From assembly GCA_021234155.1 (NCBI GenBank), contig JAJEKV010000028.1, forward strand, positions 10,558,134 to 10,622,133: a stretch of DNA of 64,000 bases, written 5' to 3'. The translations under genes were made by a program, and so were the position numbers. The notes beneath the pieces were generated by a model, which saw only the letters and a program-made list of their open reading frames with translations, did no database searches and was not told the DNA's origin. Source of the stretch: Isoetes taiwanensis. Lineage: Eukaryota > Streptophyta > Lycopodiopsida > Isoetales > Isoetaceae. Within the stretch, counting starts at the first letter, position 1, and each line of letters opens with the position of its first letter. Positions 1-10,683 of this stretch are shown piece after piece.

Positions 1-725
1 GCTCTTAAAATTTTTGCAGCATCTCTCCACATGCAAGCATCAGAATAAATTTCTGACATGATTACATAAGCAGTAGTATAGAATGGATCCAATTGTCTAA
101 TGGTAATCATACCATTTGCATCCAAGTTGTACATTTCCATACGTTCTGCAAGCCATGAGCAGAGATGTCCATCCAATAATGTCCATCTTGACAGTCTGAA
201 ATAGGCCGTAGGCCTCCATCAAATATCCTACACAGCTAAGGAGTTCAACCATGCAGTTACAGTGGTAGATCTCTGGGGTGATACCACGGATTTCTCTCGT
301 AGATTTGAAGTACCTATGGCCTTGTCCCACGAGCTCTGTATGACTGCAAGCTGAGAAAATGCTGGTAAATGTCATCTTAGATGGGTTGATGCCTTCTTGT
401 TGCATTGCTTAAAAACGCTGTTTAACCAAAGTCAGGTTGCCAAGTTGAACATAACCAAATATCATTGCATTCCATGATACCACATCTCGGTTTACAAAGT
501 TTTTAAAGACTTTGCCCGCTTTATTCAGGCTCAAACATTTTGTATATATCTCATTCAACCGAAAGGTCAAAAGAAAGCTACTTTCATAATCTGCTCATGG
601 ATGCGCCTGCCAAATCCCATAGCCCCGTGTTTGCACAAGCTTTTAGTACATTTCAAATATATGGCTTCATTTGGCTTAATACCTTTCTCCTGCATTTCCT
701 CGAAACAAACTAATCAGGATAAAGC
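1..725 (-). pseudogene. PPR (PLS class, E motif) pseudogene, 3' part
   Basis: Translating the minus strand gives a chain of pentatricopeptide-repeat motifs. From N to C these are a P/L block with MQEKGIKPNEA and GRRIHEQIMK (about 560-720), a block with RDVVSWNAMI.GYVQ (about 440-530), a block with MQQEGINPSKMTFTSIFSACSH (about 330-405), and an E-motif-like stretch with DPFYTTAYVIMSEIYSDA (about 1-95). Plant PPR-PLS proteins are organellar RNA-editing or processing factors. The frame is broken several times: a TAA just before MQQEG, stops near 545-575, and a one-base shift near 100-115 between QLGCK and TIRQLDP. The end lies outside the window. The family call is firm; loss of function follows from the visible breaks. 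Confidence 0.85.
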
Positions 726-1115
726 AAAACCTCAATAGGATTCGCTCTTCAATTGCAAACTGATTTTATATTATCTTATACTCGTACCATTGAATCCCTT
801 GTGCTGTTCATTGCGTGGTTACATATAACCAATCTTATGAACATTAACCAACAAAATTGTCAATGCAAGCCGGTAAGATTAACCTTCCCCATCCCATTGT
901 GACTTTGAAGTAATATCAGGATAAAGGGAAACCTGAATAAGATTCGCTCTTCAATTGCAAAATGATTTTATATTACCTTATATATTCATATCATTGAATC
1001 CCTTGCGACCGTTCATTGCGCGGTTACATACAGCCAATTCTATGAATATTAACCAACAAAATTGTCAATGCAAGCCAGTAAGATTAACCTTTCCCACCCC
1101 ATTGCAACTTTGAAC
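713..1115. repeat. 202-bp direct tandem repeat carrying an mTERF-derived motif
   Basis: Two copies (713-914 and 915-1115) are about 90% identical. Each starts at ATCAGGATAAAG and ends at CCATTG..ACTTTGAA. The first ~50 bases read on the minus strand as ERILFRFPFILI, close to the EVEQILLRFPFILVDD segment of the mTERF pseudogene at about 1960-2020. The unit therefore probably began as a piece of an mTERF copy. Confidence 0.85.
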
Positions 1116-1382
1116 ATACCATTCTAGCCCCTAGAAGCAAAAGCATATAAGAGACATGATAATCCATCTAGGTAAAAGTTTTGTCCACTTGTAGACCCGT
1201 GTTTCGAATAGTCTAGAGAAAATATGAGAATATCCTTACCTACATTTATGCTGCCAAACTCAGTTCATCACACTTTGCTGCCAAGTTTGTTCTATCACAC
1301 TTAGTATGTGGAATACCCTTATATATCACCTCACTCCAGTTCTATAACTTCCTGTTTGAAATTTTGTTCGGTCATTGTCACT

Positions 1383-2450
1383 ATAGTTGACAATGCATAG
1401 TGCCTTTTCTAATAGGCCATTTGAATACAGCCAAGCCATGAGCCTGCAACGGGGTTTAATTCTCTTATCAAAATTATGCTCTAGATATTGTGAAACTGTC
1501 AAGAGAGTTGAGAGAGGGTATTTTATAAAACATCCAGCAAATAAGCTAGCTTGGCCTGGACATTCTCTATCCTGCTACACAATATCTATGAATGGGATCT
1601 TAGAATGCTAAGAATGTCATTTTCATGCAATCCAAGACCCATAAAATACTTCCATCTTTCTTCCAATATTTTTAACTTCAACCCTGTTAGACAACCCGGA
1701 ACGTAGGCACACTTCTATGAACTTGTATCACATCCCATTTTTAACAGAAACACCTTTCCACCTAGAAGGCAGTTATCTGTTGATCTTGTCAAAATCTAAG
1801 GCCTGCATCAATTCATTACTGAGGCCTGCATCACGTAGAAAATCGATTTTTAGCTTCAAAGTACAATCTACGTCAAGAGTTACAATATTAGGGCACCTCC
1901 TAAGCATCTTCCTGATAGAAGACTTGTCAATCTCTTACTCATGAAATAGCCTTGGCAAGGTTTCAAGCTTGTCATCTACCAGGATAAAGGGAAACCTCAA
2001 TAAAATTTGCTCCACCTCTGCAGTTGCGAATCCATAGCTTAGAAAAAGCTTAACAATTCTTGAAAATGCAGCCCCATTGATATTTTGGGATAGCAACCAA
2101 GCTGGATCATACAACATATCTTTCCCAATCACTTTCATATTCATATGAAACTTGTGAAAATCAGGTTCCAGGAGCTTCACCTTCTATTCTAGATTAATTT
2201 TCAGAAGTGCCAGGCAAAGTTTAATAAATCTTTCAATATATTTCTTTTCGACGTCTAAAGTTTCTAAAGTCGTAAAATTAGCATTAGTTTCTAAATTCTT
2301 AAAATCTAAAGGCTGGAGGGGAGAGCAAGTAAAAAGAGAAGGATTGGCACGACAAATCTTTGCAATTCTGAGTTTTTGGAATACCAACACTCCATAGAAC
2401 CTGATCGACACTGCCATAGCCATAGAAGCAACTTCATTTACAGGTTGAAG
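1383..2450 (-). pseudogene. mTERF-family pseudogene
   Basis: Minus-strand open stretches collinear with plant mTERF proteins (organelle-targeted transcription and RNA factors built from ~30-residue helical repeats). The N-terminal part starts at an ATG near 2416 (MAMAVSIRFYGVLVF) and stops at 2184. A second stretch (2180-1935) has NGAAFSRIVKLFLSYGFA and ILLRFPFILVDD, ending at a TGA. The following sequence keeps the family pattern (IRKMLRRCPNIVTLDVD, then FLRDAGLS) with further stops. The last segment (about 1390-1500) carries the C-terminal signature YLEHNFDKRIKPRCRLMAWLY-like (20 residues or fewer shown). At least four stops or frameshifts make it non-functional. Such genes are usually intronless in plants, so splicing is an unlikely explanation. 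Confidence 0.85.
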
Positions 2451-2988
2451 GTAAGTTATCTCTGTTAGGGATCGGGCTAGATATGTCGCGGGAAAACCAG
2501 GTACTTGCGCGAGCTCTAATGGATGCCGGCAAAGCGTCTCTAGTAACTTTTATGGCAAGCCCTCAGTTTATTTGTGTGGGTTATGGGTTTTTCCCTTTTT
2601 GGACGTTGCCCTGTATATATCGGACGCCATGATGTTTAAACCACGGGTATATCATCCGATTCTTAGCTTTATCCTAGGAAAGGCTGCATAGTATTTTCTG
2701 AGAAGAAAATTGTCCTCATGCTTTTGCTGCTGCTAGAACAGAGTGCATGTATCCGATAATCAGGTTGTACTCATAGCTTTCAACGTTCAGATTGTAAGTA
2801 CAGTTCTAGTTTGGTTGCATTGCTCCGTCTGCTGAGCCAAGATCAATCTAGAAAGCTGAGGGGAGGAGTATAAGCGCTCAATCCTATAGCATAGGTATAG
2901 TCACCTTTAAGACTTGTTTAAAATATGAGCCTTGTTAGATCTAAGTTTATATCTGATTCTTGCAGGATACAGTCCATATTTTATCACA
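2451..2988. other. intergenic, no gene seen
   Basis: No convincing coding pattern, repeat or RNA gene between the mTERF pseudogene and the recognisable part of the copia left LTR. If the left LTR was once as long as the right one, it would begin near 2738, but I see no alignable sequence there. Confidence 0.5.
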
Positions 2989-3332
2989 CTGTTGTTAGTT
3001 GTTTTATCATCTTGATATTCAGTTGTGAGGCTCATCTTATGCTTTAACAGCTGTTACTTATAGTTCTATTGTATGGGATCCCGACGGTTTAGAAGTCAGT
3101 TGTGGCTAGATTTCTGGCCGACCTGAGCTTTTCTAATTTGAAGCTCATTTTGGCTCCAAAATGCGCCTTCTAATATAAATATACAATATTTTGCCCCTTT
3201 AACCTTGCTTGGAGTCAAGTTAATTTTAGCCACATAACTAATATAGTCTAGGCTTTTTTTTTTTTTTTTTTTTTTTTTTTTGTTATTTATATGTAAAAGA
3301 TTTATGGTGATGATCTACCTATTCATCCAACA
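2989..3332 (-). repeat. copia 3' LTR, partial or rearranged
   Basis: From about 3066 to 3332 it aligns with 7957-8203 (shared ATCCCGACG.TTTAGAAGTC, GCCGACCTGAGC, CAAGTTAATT, GATCTACCTATTCAT). It ends in CCAACA next to a purine-rich tract. Upstream of 3066 alignment to the other LTR is lost; a TGTTGTTAG at 2989 resembles the outer end TGTTGTTGG of the other LTR, so an internal deletion is possible. It contains a 28-base T run (3254-3281) where the other LTR has only a short T-rich stretch. Confidence 0.75.
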
Positions 3333-3780
3333 TTCCTCCTTCATCATTCGAATCTTTTACCTTTAATTGATCTTTGAATTTCACAAATTTGCTTTCTACA
3401 AGAGCCTTTGTAAACACATCCGCCACTTGAATATCTGTGCTTATATAGTTCATATGTATAAATTTCTTGGCTGCCAAATCCCTGATAAAGTATATATTGA
3501 GTTCTATATGCTTTGTACGCTCATGATTTTTTACTATAGCAATACAACTCTGGCTGTCTGTCATAATCTACGCAGGCTGAGTTTGAAAAACATCTAATTC
3601 TTCCAGTAGTATTCTTAGCCAAACAACTTCTCTTGCAACTAAAGACGAATCACAATACTCAGCCTCAGCTGTAGACATGGCTATTGCCTTTTGTTTTTTG
3701 CTTTTCCAAACTATTGGTCGTCTTGAGAAAAACACAACATAACCTAATGTAGATTTCCTACGACTGGGTTGCCACCCCAT
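3319..3780 (-). pseudogene. copia RNase H domain, broken
   Basis: Two overlapping frames give the C-terminal copia pattern: KSTLGYVVFFSRRPIVWKSK, then MSTAEAEYCDSSLVAREVVW, and after a frameshift near 3566 TDSQSCIAIVKN and HIELNIYFIRD. These carry the usual active-site neighbourhoods (AEAEY; TDSQS in place of the common CDNQS). RNase H would degrade the RNA strand after minus-strand synthesis. The frameshift and upstream breaks make it inactive here. Confidence 0.9.
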
Positions 3781-4847
3781 GCCTTTAAAATTAGATCATT
3801 AAAATCATATATTATTTCATAATGCGTTGTTCCCTTTAAGTATTTCAATACCCTTTTTCCTGCTAACCAGTGATCCTTTGATGGATTGTGACACCTTCTG
3901 CTCATCAAGTTTACAATGTAGGCAATATCTGGATGTGTGTTATTTGCTAGTACAACAGACAACCTACCAGAGCTCGATATGGCACTTGTTCCATATAAAG
4001 CATTTCTTCATCTGACAATGGCTTTTCTGCTTTAAATCTGTGTTCTGGCACTACAGGAGTTTTGACACACTTTGCTTCTTGCATATTGAATCTCCTCAAC
4101 ATGTTTTCAACATGTTTGCTTTGTTTTAGTGTTAGAATTTTATTTGTTCTATCTCTGATCACTTCAATTCCAAGGAATTGTTTCAACTCGCCCAAGTCAG
4201 TCATCTGAAAACTTCCTTTAAGGATATTTTTGCAATTATTTAGGCAATCCATATGATTTGAAACCATCATGCAATCGTCAACATATAGGGCTAAGATGCA
4301 ATATTTTTCTCCATCACTAAATCTGTAGAGATTTCCATCATTTTTGAATTTCTTGAACCCTTGTTCTCTGAGAAATGTGTCAATACAGATATACCATTTC
4401 CTGGGAGCTTGCTTTAATCCATATACTGCTCTTTTGAGTTTCCACACTTTATCTATCTTTTGCATGTTCAAATCCTGGGGCATGCTTCATGTATGCTTCT
4501 TCTTCTAGTTTAGCATTCAAAAAAGCTGTCTTGACATCCATGTGATGTATTTCAAGGTTCATGGCATTTGTTAAACTCAAGGGCAGTCTTATGCTGGTCA
4601 ATTTCACTATGGGAGAATAAGCCTCCTCACAATCCCTGCCTTTCTTTTGAGTGTATCCCTGAGCCACAAGACGTGCTTTAAAAATGTTTCCACCATCTGA
4701 GCATATCTTTATCTTATATATCCATTTACTGCCAATTAGGTTGTGTTTTACAGGGCATTCCACTTTTTCATATGTGTCTGTATATTTGAAGGAGTCTAGT
4801 TCTTCCTCCATTGCTTTCAACCATTTTGCTTTGTCCCCTGATATCAT
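3744..4847 (-). pseudogene. copia reverse transcriptase, broken
   Basis: Minus-strand stretches 4847-4449, 4483-3947 and 3962-3744 make up the copia RT. Visible marks are the N-terminal KWLKAMEEELDS, GSKWIYKIK, RLVAQGYTQKKG, MDVKTAFLNAKLEE, VYGLKQAPRKWY, the catalytic-site block LYVDDCMMV, LGELKQFLGIEV, and VGCLLY near the connection domain. At least two frameshifts (near 4465 and 3955) interrupt it. The aspartate pair YVDD is retained. Confidence 0.95.
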
Positions 4848-5369
4848 TCTTTAACATAGTTCCTGAGATTCAGCTCATCATCCATGATTGCCATAATCTG
4901 ATCATGTATATCATCTTGCAATTCCAACCTTTTGCTTTTGCCAAATTCATTTCTTCCATACATATCATGTTCAATATTGGCTTCTTCTACTAATCTTTGA
5001 ACTTGTGTTTTTCTTTTTCTTATGCTTTTGTTTGCTGCCTCTGATTACTCTTGTTCCTTTAGATTTCTGTCTTCCACACATTCACTGCTTACCTCAGTTG
5101 GCATCTGATCACTATCTTCTGTAGTTTCAGAATCTGAATCCATGTCAATATCATTTACCTTTTCTTTAGCCACCATATTATTAGATAGGTTACTTTTCCC
5201 TAGTGGTTTGCTTGCCCTGTCCTTGTATAGTACAGTCTCAACAAAATAACATCACGGTTTACAACAATACCTTTGTTTTGTGGCATAAATATTCTGTATC
5301 CTTTGCTTTCTTTATCATAGTCGACCAAAAAAACCCACATCAGCTTTGCTATCTAATTTTTGCCTTGGT

Positions 5370-6240
5370 TCATGGGGGTTCATGTGGCACATGTGTATAA
5401 GTCAGGCACCCATAAGACTTAAAGAAATCATAATTTATTTTTTTCTCTGCATTAGACCAGAGTAGGTCAGGAGTCTTATCATTTATACTTGAAGTTGATA
5501 ATTTATTTTGCAATATGCCTGTTCTCAGAGCTTCCTTCCTTAAATAGTTTGATAATCCTTCATGCTTGATCATTGATCTTACAACATCCATGACAGTTCT
5601 ATTCTTCCTTTCTGCTACTCCATTTTTGTTGTGGACTATACATGTATGTCAGTCGTCTTTTGATGCCCTTAGAAATACAAAATAACTTAAATTTGTTTGA
5701 CAGATATTCCCCTCCTCGGCCTGATCTGATACATTTCAGTTTCTTCCCTGTTTCCCTTTCCATTTCATATACATACTATTTAAAAGCATTTAATGCTTGA
5801 TATTTTCGTGATAGATAATAGCATTTGCACTTTCTACTGTAATCATCAATGGAAGAGATAAAATATCTTTTGTTTATCCTTGATCTCACGTTTAATGGTC
5901 CACACGGATCAGTATGAACTAAAGTACTTCAGTTGCTCTATATGTTGATTTTCTAAAAGGCAATCTATCAATTTTTCCTAGCATGCATCCTTCACACAAG
6001 TACTTGTTAGTTTTAATGTTCTTGCAATTTATCCATCCTTTGTTTGCCAAGGCCCTTACGTTATTGCAATGAGTGTGGGCAAGTCAATTATGCCACATTT
6101 CAAAATCAGATATGTTTACATAATTTATACTATCACGAGGCGAATCATTCAACTGAAATAGATTCCCAATTCTTCTGGCATGGAACTTTAATGTATTTCC
6201 ATGATAAATGTTACAAGCCTTTGTTTCAAAGACAACTCTG
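5370..6240 (-). pseudogene. copia integrase region, degraded
   Basis: Between the protease and the RT, fragments of the integrase can be followed on the minus strand. The GAG-pre-integrase start lies near the NYVNISDFEMWHN segment at about 6084-6130. The C-terminal stretch 5591-5370 has MDVVRSMIKHEGLSNYL and NKTPDLLWSN-like KTPDLLW followed by FKSYGCLTYTHVPHE. The centre (5600-6080) is broken by stops, so the complete DDE core is not readable in one frame. Confidence 0.8.
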
Positions 6241-6737
6241 AATCTTAAGTCTATTAGCTGACTTACTGAAATGAGATTTTTTACTAGAGTTGGAACACAA
6301 AAGGCATTTTCATTATTAACAATATTTCTTTCCAAATCTATGAGTTGCAATAATCCTCTTGCTGCAATTTTTTGTAGCTCTCCATTCCCTACTTGGATAC
6401 ATCTTGAGTTTGCTGTGGTTATGTTTTTGAGAAGATTAGTAGTTTGAACTACTGATCTTTCAGCTCCACTATCAACTATAAGACCATCATGATGTGTATT
6501 AGTCATTTTGGATTTATCAAGAATGGAAAAAGCAGAAATTACCTCATCTTCATCCTCATCATTTGCTTTTTCACTGTTTTCCTCATGTTCTTTGGCTATA
6601 AAGGCTCCTGCAGCTCGCCTTCCTCCTCTTCCCCTTGTACTTCCAGATCTTCCTCCTCTGAAGCTTCCCCTTTCCTCTGGTTTTGCTGGCATCTCTGGGT
6701 GTGGGACATTTAGATGCTGTATGATCTTTTCCTCCAC
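6084..6737 (-). pseudogene. copia protease and linker
   Basis: This minus-strand frame has an Arg/Gly-rich linker (GSFRGGRSGSTRGRGGRRA) and then the aspartic protease motif LIVDSGAERSVV, equivalent to the DSGAS motif of copia proteases, followed by typical VGNGELQKIAARG and VPTLVKNLISVSQLID blocks. Retropepsin would cut the polyprotein. It overlaps the end of the zinc-knuckle frame (6888-6583), showing a frameshift between gag and pol that may be natural or decay. Confidence 0.9.
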
Positions 6738-7540
6738 AAGTATAGCAACTTATATCTGAAATCAGTTTGGGACAGTTGGTTTTTACATGGCCAAGTTCAT
6801 GACAGTAGAAGCACTCCTTTTCCCCAACATTTTTCCCTCTCCTTCCAGCATAAAAGATTTCAGTTGAATCATTGTCCTCAATTTTCATAATTCTCTTTTG
6901 TTCAAACTGTTCTTAGGACAGTTTCTGCTTGATCCCTGCTATTATCAACATTTCTGATAAAGAGAAATGAAGTGGTCATTGTCCACAATGGATCTAGCAA
7001 TAGTTAATACTTGATATCTTTCACTGAGCTCAACTCCAGCTCCATTTAGATCAGCAATGATGTTAGTAAACTTGTTGAAATATCCACTCACATCATCATC
7101 ATCATGCAGCTTTAACTTTCTAAGCTCCTTTTCAAGCAAATCTATTTGAGATGATGCTTTTTCTTCATAATGTTTAAGCATAAAGACCACATCTCTTTGG
7201 CAGTTTTGTGTCTCAATTTGAGTCTGATAGTGGGACTCATCTTTGAAGTAATGATGTCTTATGCTTCCTTTTGTTTAGCAAACAGTGACTTTGCTGTCAT
7301 TAGATCACCACCAGCTAATCCTGATGCACCTCCTTGACTGGTAATACTGATGCTAATAGCTTCACTGTTAGTTTGTGCATTAGAACCACCAACAACAAAC
7401 CTTACACTGGTACTAGATTCTCCAGCTTGCTCAATAGCATTTACTTGTGTAAGATCAACAAGATCCCAAAAATCTTCAACTTCAAGAATATGCTTAATGG
7501 CATCCTTCCATACATGAAAACCTAGTCCGCCTTTGTACAC
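6583..7540 (-). pseudogene. copia gag with two zinc knuckles, broken
   Basis: Three minus-strand stretches form gag: 7540-7259 (FHVWKDAIKHILEVEDFWDLVD, then a Ser/Thr/Gly-rich tract), 7190-6945 (LRKLKLHDDDDVSGYFNKF and IIADLNGAGVELSERYQV) and 6888-6583 with two CCHC-type motifs, CFYCHELGHVKTNCP and CYTCGGKDHTASKCP. Gag packages the element RNA. Stops at 7259 and 6945 divide it. Confidence 0.9.
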
Positions 7541-7594
7541 ATCTACTGTTCAGAAGACTAGCACCAAAACGACTAGACATGTTAAAAAACTCCT

Positions 7595-7606
7595 GCTCTG
7601 ATACAA
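7595..7606 (-). promoter_or_regulatory. primer binding site, methionine tRNA type
   Basis: Read on the minus strand this is TTGTATCAGAGC, one base from the plant copia consensus TGGTATCAGAGC complementary to initiator-Met tRNA. It lies 2 bases inside the 5' LTR boundary, as expected, and fixes the element's orientation. Confidence 0.85.
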
Positions 7607-7608
7607 AA

Positions 7609-8203
7609 TGTTGTTGGTATTACAACAATCAAACTTAAGTCACAAACTAATCTTGTCAATCACAATTGTCCTCGAGTAATAAACTTCATTATGGAACTTC
7701 AATGCAACAAGTCAATTCTTAGAATAGACCACTAACTTTGCTTTAAGATAGTTTGAATTCACCAACTAGTCACAATTCTATCACAAGCAAAAGCAATATA
7801 CGAACAATTGTGAGACTATAGAAAAATACCAAGGTATGAAATTTGGTCAATGCACTGAATTGCATTGACTCAGTTATTGTAGCAATAAGTTTGAACCAAT
7901 TCCTCCTTTATATGTTTTCCCTAAACTCTATTTACATTTTAACAGACACTCTATTTATTGTATAGGATCCCGACGATTTAGAAGTCGGTTGTGGCTAGAT
8001 TTCTAGCCGACCTGAGCTTTTCTAATTTGAAGCTCGTTTTGGCTCCAAAATGAGCCTTCTCATATAAGTATACAATATCTTGCGCCTTTAACCTTACTTG
8101 GGGTCAAGTTAATTCTAGCCACATGACCAATATAGTCTAGGCTTTTCTTTTTGTTATTTATATATAAAAGCTTTATAGTAATGATCTACCTATTCATTCA
8201 ACA
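7609..8203 (-). repeat. copia 5' LTR, 595 bp
   Basis: Bounded by TG (7609) and CA (8203), with inner edge TGTTGTTGG and outer edge TCAACA. Its outer 250 bases match 3066-3332. Confidence 0.85.
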
Positions 8204-8975
8204 ATTTCAATGATACTGACATTTGTCTTACTGCTTAAAAACTGAAAAGTGAAATATGAACGATTGTCTTTCACTTGCCTCAACTGAAAGCAGTATAATC
8301 TTAAGAGTCCATAATTTTGTTGGTTGCATCCATATTAGCTTGGGAATAAAATATGGAAAGTGAAGTACACAAGCCTCTTAAAGAAATAGACTTCAGCGGC
8401 AAGAGGCGGCGTTTTTCAACCTCACCTTAAGCACTATAACAGATGAGTGTCTTCTTGCCTGTAATCAGTTCACTTCCACACAAGAAATACAACCATAGAT
8501 TGATTCAATATTATATTTAGAGAGGGCCCTTAATTTCTATAAATGCATAACATATATTGAATCATTTGCATATCCATAATCTCAATTTTTCCATTTTAGC
8601 ATCAACCATAAATCTCTTGCATTGTTAGCTCTTAAGACACCTCTGCAGCATCTACTACACAATACTGCATAGCTATTATGAAGTCTTAACACATGTACAC
8701 TGATGCAGGCTTGCACTATACATATAAAATATTGGTTCTAAGTCTCTCTAATGTGCCATCTTTTTAACTATAATAGTCTACTTATCAAATCACTGGATGT
8801 TACCACCTAATCAGACACATGAAAGTTCCATTTGCACTATCAAATGCTTCTACGCCTAGCTGTTCTAATGATGAATGTTGGAACAAAAATCACACATTAC
8901 AACTGTGCTTACCAGAGAAAATTCACTCGAAAATTCAACCAATTTCAATGACACTAACATTTGTCTTATTACTTC
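8204..8975. repeat. partial exon duplication flanking the copia insertion
   Basis: Bases 8203-8240 (AATTTCAATGATACTGACAT then TTGTCTTAC) recur with few changes at 8940-8977. The second copy is inside the coiled-coil exon at 8913-9119. The first copy is cut by the copia 5' LTR. The intervening 700 bases hold no other gene that I can see. Confidence 0.65.
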
Positions 8976-9119
8976 CTGGAGCCTTCTAGCTTTTCCTTGC
9001 ACTATATGAACCATGTCTTTCTGAATAGTTAACTGCAGTGAAAGTGTATCTAGCAGTGCTTTTATTGTCTTTAACTTCATTGACAAGGACACATTTTGCT
9101 CTTTAACCTCTGCTACTTG
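8913..9119 (-). CDS. orphan coiled-coil exon, unrecognised
   Basis: A 69-codon minus-strand exon with consensus borders: acceptor CATTAG before 9119 and donor CTG|GTAAGC at 8913/8912; it is phase 0 at both ends. The product begins QVAEVKEQNVSLSMKLKTIK and continues with LDTLSLQLTIQKDMVHIVQG; heptad-like leucine, isoleucine and valine spacing predicts a coiled coil. I find no convincing neighbouring exon, so it may be a gene relic or part of a gene with large introns. Function unknown. Confidence 0.45.
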
Positions 9120-9466
9120 CTAATGCTTTACCCTAGATTCTGCCTACAGAAGCAGAAAGGCAAATTCTTACATTCTTCAATTGGGGTATTGTAGAGCTCT
9201 TTAGGAGATAAAAAGCACTCAATACTGCAGATGAGTCTCCATAGAAAAGAACAGAGGATCATAATGCAAATAAACAGCGAACAAATAATAAATGGCCCCT
9301 TGAATTGTTGCTTTCAGGATCTGCCCATTATCACAAATTTTCTGGTCATTATACATCAGGATATGCAAATCTTCTACTTGTGATGGATCAGAAAGCCTGC
9401 TCTTTTTACAAAAGCAATTTAAACTTGGTAACAAACTTCTCACATCGTGCATTGAAACTTGCTACA

Positions 9467-9559
9467 AATGTCATCGATCCGCATAGCGGATCGAGATTCT
9501 TGCGCAAGACGAGCATGCATGCATTGCATGCCTCGCATGCATGTATCACATGCATTTTT
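9467..9559. repeat. GCATGC-rich palindromic block, copy 1
   Basis: Starts with the hairpin ATCCGC-ATA-GCGGAT, then GAGATTCTTGCGCAAGACGA, then alternating GCATGCATGC, ATTGCATGC and CTCGCATGCATG units ending in CACATGCATTTTT. Almost every hexamer is its own reverse complement. Confidence 0.85.
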
Positions 9560-9855
9560 AGGCCGTTCATCAGGTTGGGGGATCGCTATTTATTGCAGAG
9601 TTCTTCATCGACTTTTCATCGACGCTTTCTCATCTCTCAACAGTATCCATGGCTTCTATTCTTTGATCTCATGCAGAGGAGGGGCTTCTTCTTGCATGAG
9701 CTATTCTTTCTTGGCCATTTCTATCCTTTCTAACCTCTTCTATCTTTGCCTCTTTGTCCGGCATAGGACAATTCTTCAACTTTTCTCCTCGGATCTAGTA
9801 TTTGAAGTTCTCTGGTATCGGGATGTTGTTGTTTTCATGCGAGTCACAGAGCAAG

Positions 9856-9970
9856 AATGTCATCCATCCGCATAGCGGATCGAGATTCTTGCACAAGACG
9901 AGCATGCATGCATTGCATGCCTCGCATGCATGCATTGCATGCCTCGCATGCATGCATCACATGCATTTTT
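9856..9970. repeat. GCATGC-rich palindromic block, copy 2
   Basis: Same order of modules as copy 1 (hairpin ATCCGCATAGCGGAT, then CAAGACGAGCATGCATGC), with one extra ATTGCATGCCTCGCATGC unit. The preceding 45 bases (TATCGGGATG.TGTTGTTTTC, GCGAGTCA) also recur at 10708-10750. Confidence 0.85.
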
Positions 9971-10212
9971 CATCTCTCAACAGTATCCATGGCTCCCACC
10001 TCTCTTCCCCCCTTAAAATTGTTATTTATATGTTCATATTTATTATAATTGTCGCATGGCATCGTGAACAGCCCCTCGTTTTTCGAGGTTTTTATTTTTA
10101 TTTTTCACTCTTGTGTTTTTAGTGTTTATGATGTGCAGGTGCAGGGGTGATGCGCAGCTCCGTTTTTTGCCTCGAAACGTGGGTTTTTATGGGAACGTTT
10201 AGTAACCTATGT

Positions 10213-10560
10213 TTGTCTCCCGGGGGATGCACTTAGTAATAAAAGGGTATGGACATCTGCGTTCGAAGAGTGCCCAAAAACATCCCTAGTATACTGATCT
10301 GTGCAAGCTAATTTAACCCCTAAAGTATATATTTTGCCCCAGATAATGGCAAAAAAACCCCCTAATGGTAAGTATACAAATACTAAATGGTAAAAAAAAC
10401 CCCCCTTTCTTGCATGCACATGTCCCGTACTGCAAAGAATACTGAATCCCCCGGGGTTTGTCTAAGCCCCTTGCCGAGGGCTTATCGCTAGGATTTTTCC
10501 TCGAAAACTCGAAAGGGCGAGGTTTTTAATCCCGACGATAAGCTCTCGGCAGGTACACTA
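10213..10560. repeat. repeat module shared with the LINE 3' end at 39.8 kb
   Basis: The section CGAAAACTCGAAAGGGCGAG followed by GTTTTTAATCCCGACGATAA at about 10500-10545 corresponds to CGAAAACCCTTCGGGCGAGG followed by GCTTTTAATCCCGGTAGTA at 39788-39830. In both, inverted TTCG/CGAA segments could form a stem. An inverted CCCGGGGGAT pair lies at 10218 and 10447. This is probably a LINE 3'-UTR remnant. Confidence 0.5.
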
Positions 10561-10683
10561 GCCAACATCTGTAGCAAACATTTTATTTTTTCGGGTCTAG
10601 GTGTTATAACTGGATATTCCCTATGTTTTTTATTTTTGGGTAGCTTGCGATGTGCAGCTACCCACTCTATCATTGTAGTCAAC

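Larger units (their letters stand above)
2989..8203 (-). mobile_element. decayed Ty1/copia LTR retrotransposon
   Basis: Order on the minus strand: 5' LTR (8203-7609), methionine-tRNA-like primer binding site (7606-7595), gag with CCHC knuckle, protease, integrase, reverse transcriptase, RNase H, purine-rich tract (3333-3345) and 3' LTR (from 3332 down). The order protease-integrase-RT is diagnostic of copia. Every domain is interrupted by stops or frameshifts, so it cannot be autonomous. Downstream flanking sequence at 8204 (TTTCAATGA.ACT.ACATTTGTCTTA) recurs at 8940, indicating insertion into one copy of a duplicated exon. I could not identify a target-site duplication because the outer end of the 3' LTR is unclear. 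Confidence 0.95.

Noticed and set aside
9305-9875. Two long overlapping plus-strand frames across the GCATGC block
   Set aside because: The cysteine/histidine-rich sections are direct translations of GCATGC repeats; no conserved domain.
9467-9970. CRISPR-like array
   Set aside because: Eukaryotic context, only two blocks, no regular spacers; it is a duplicated palindromic repeat.
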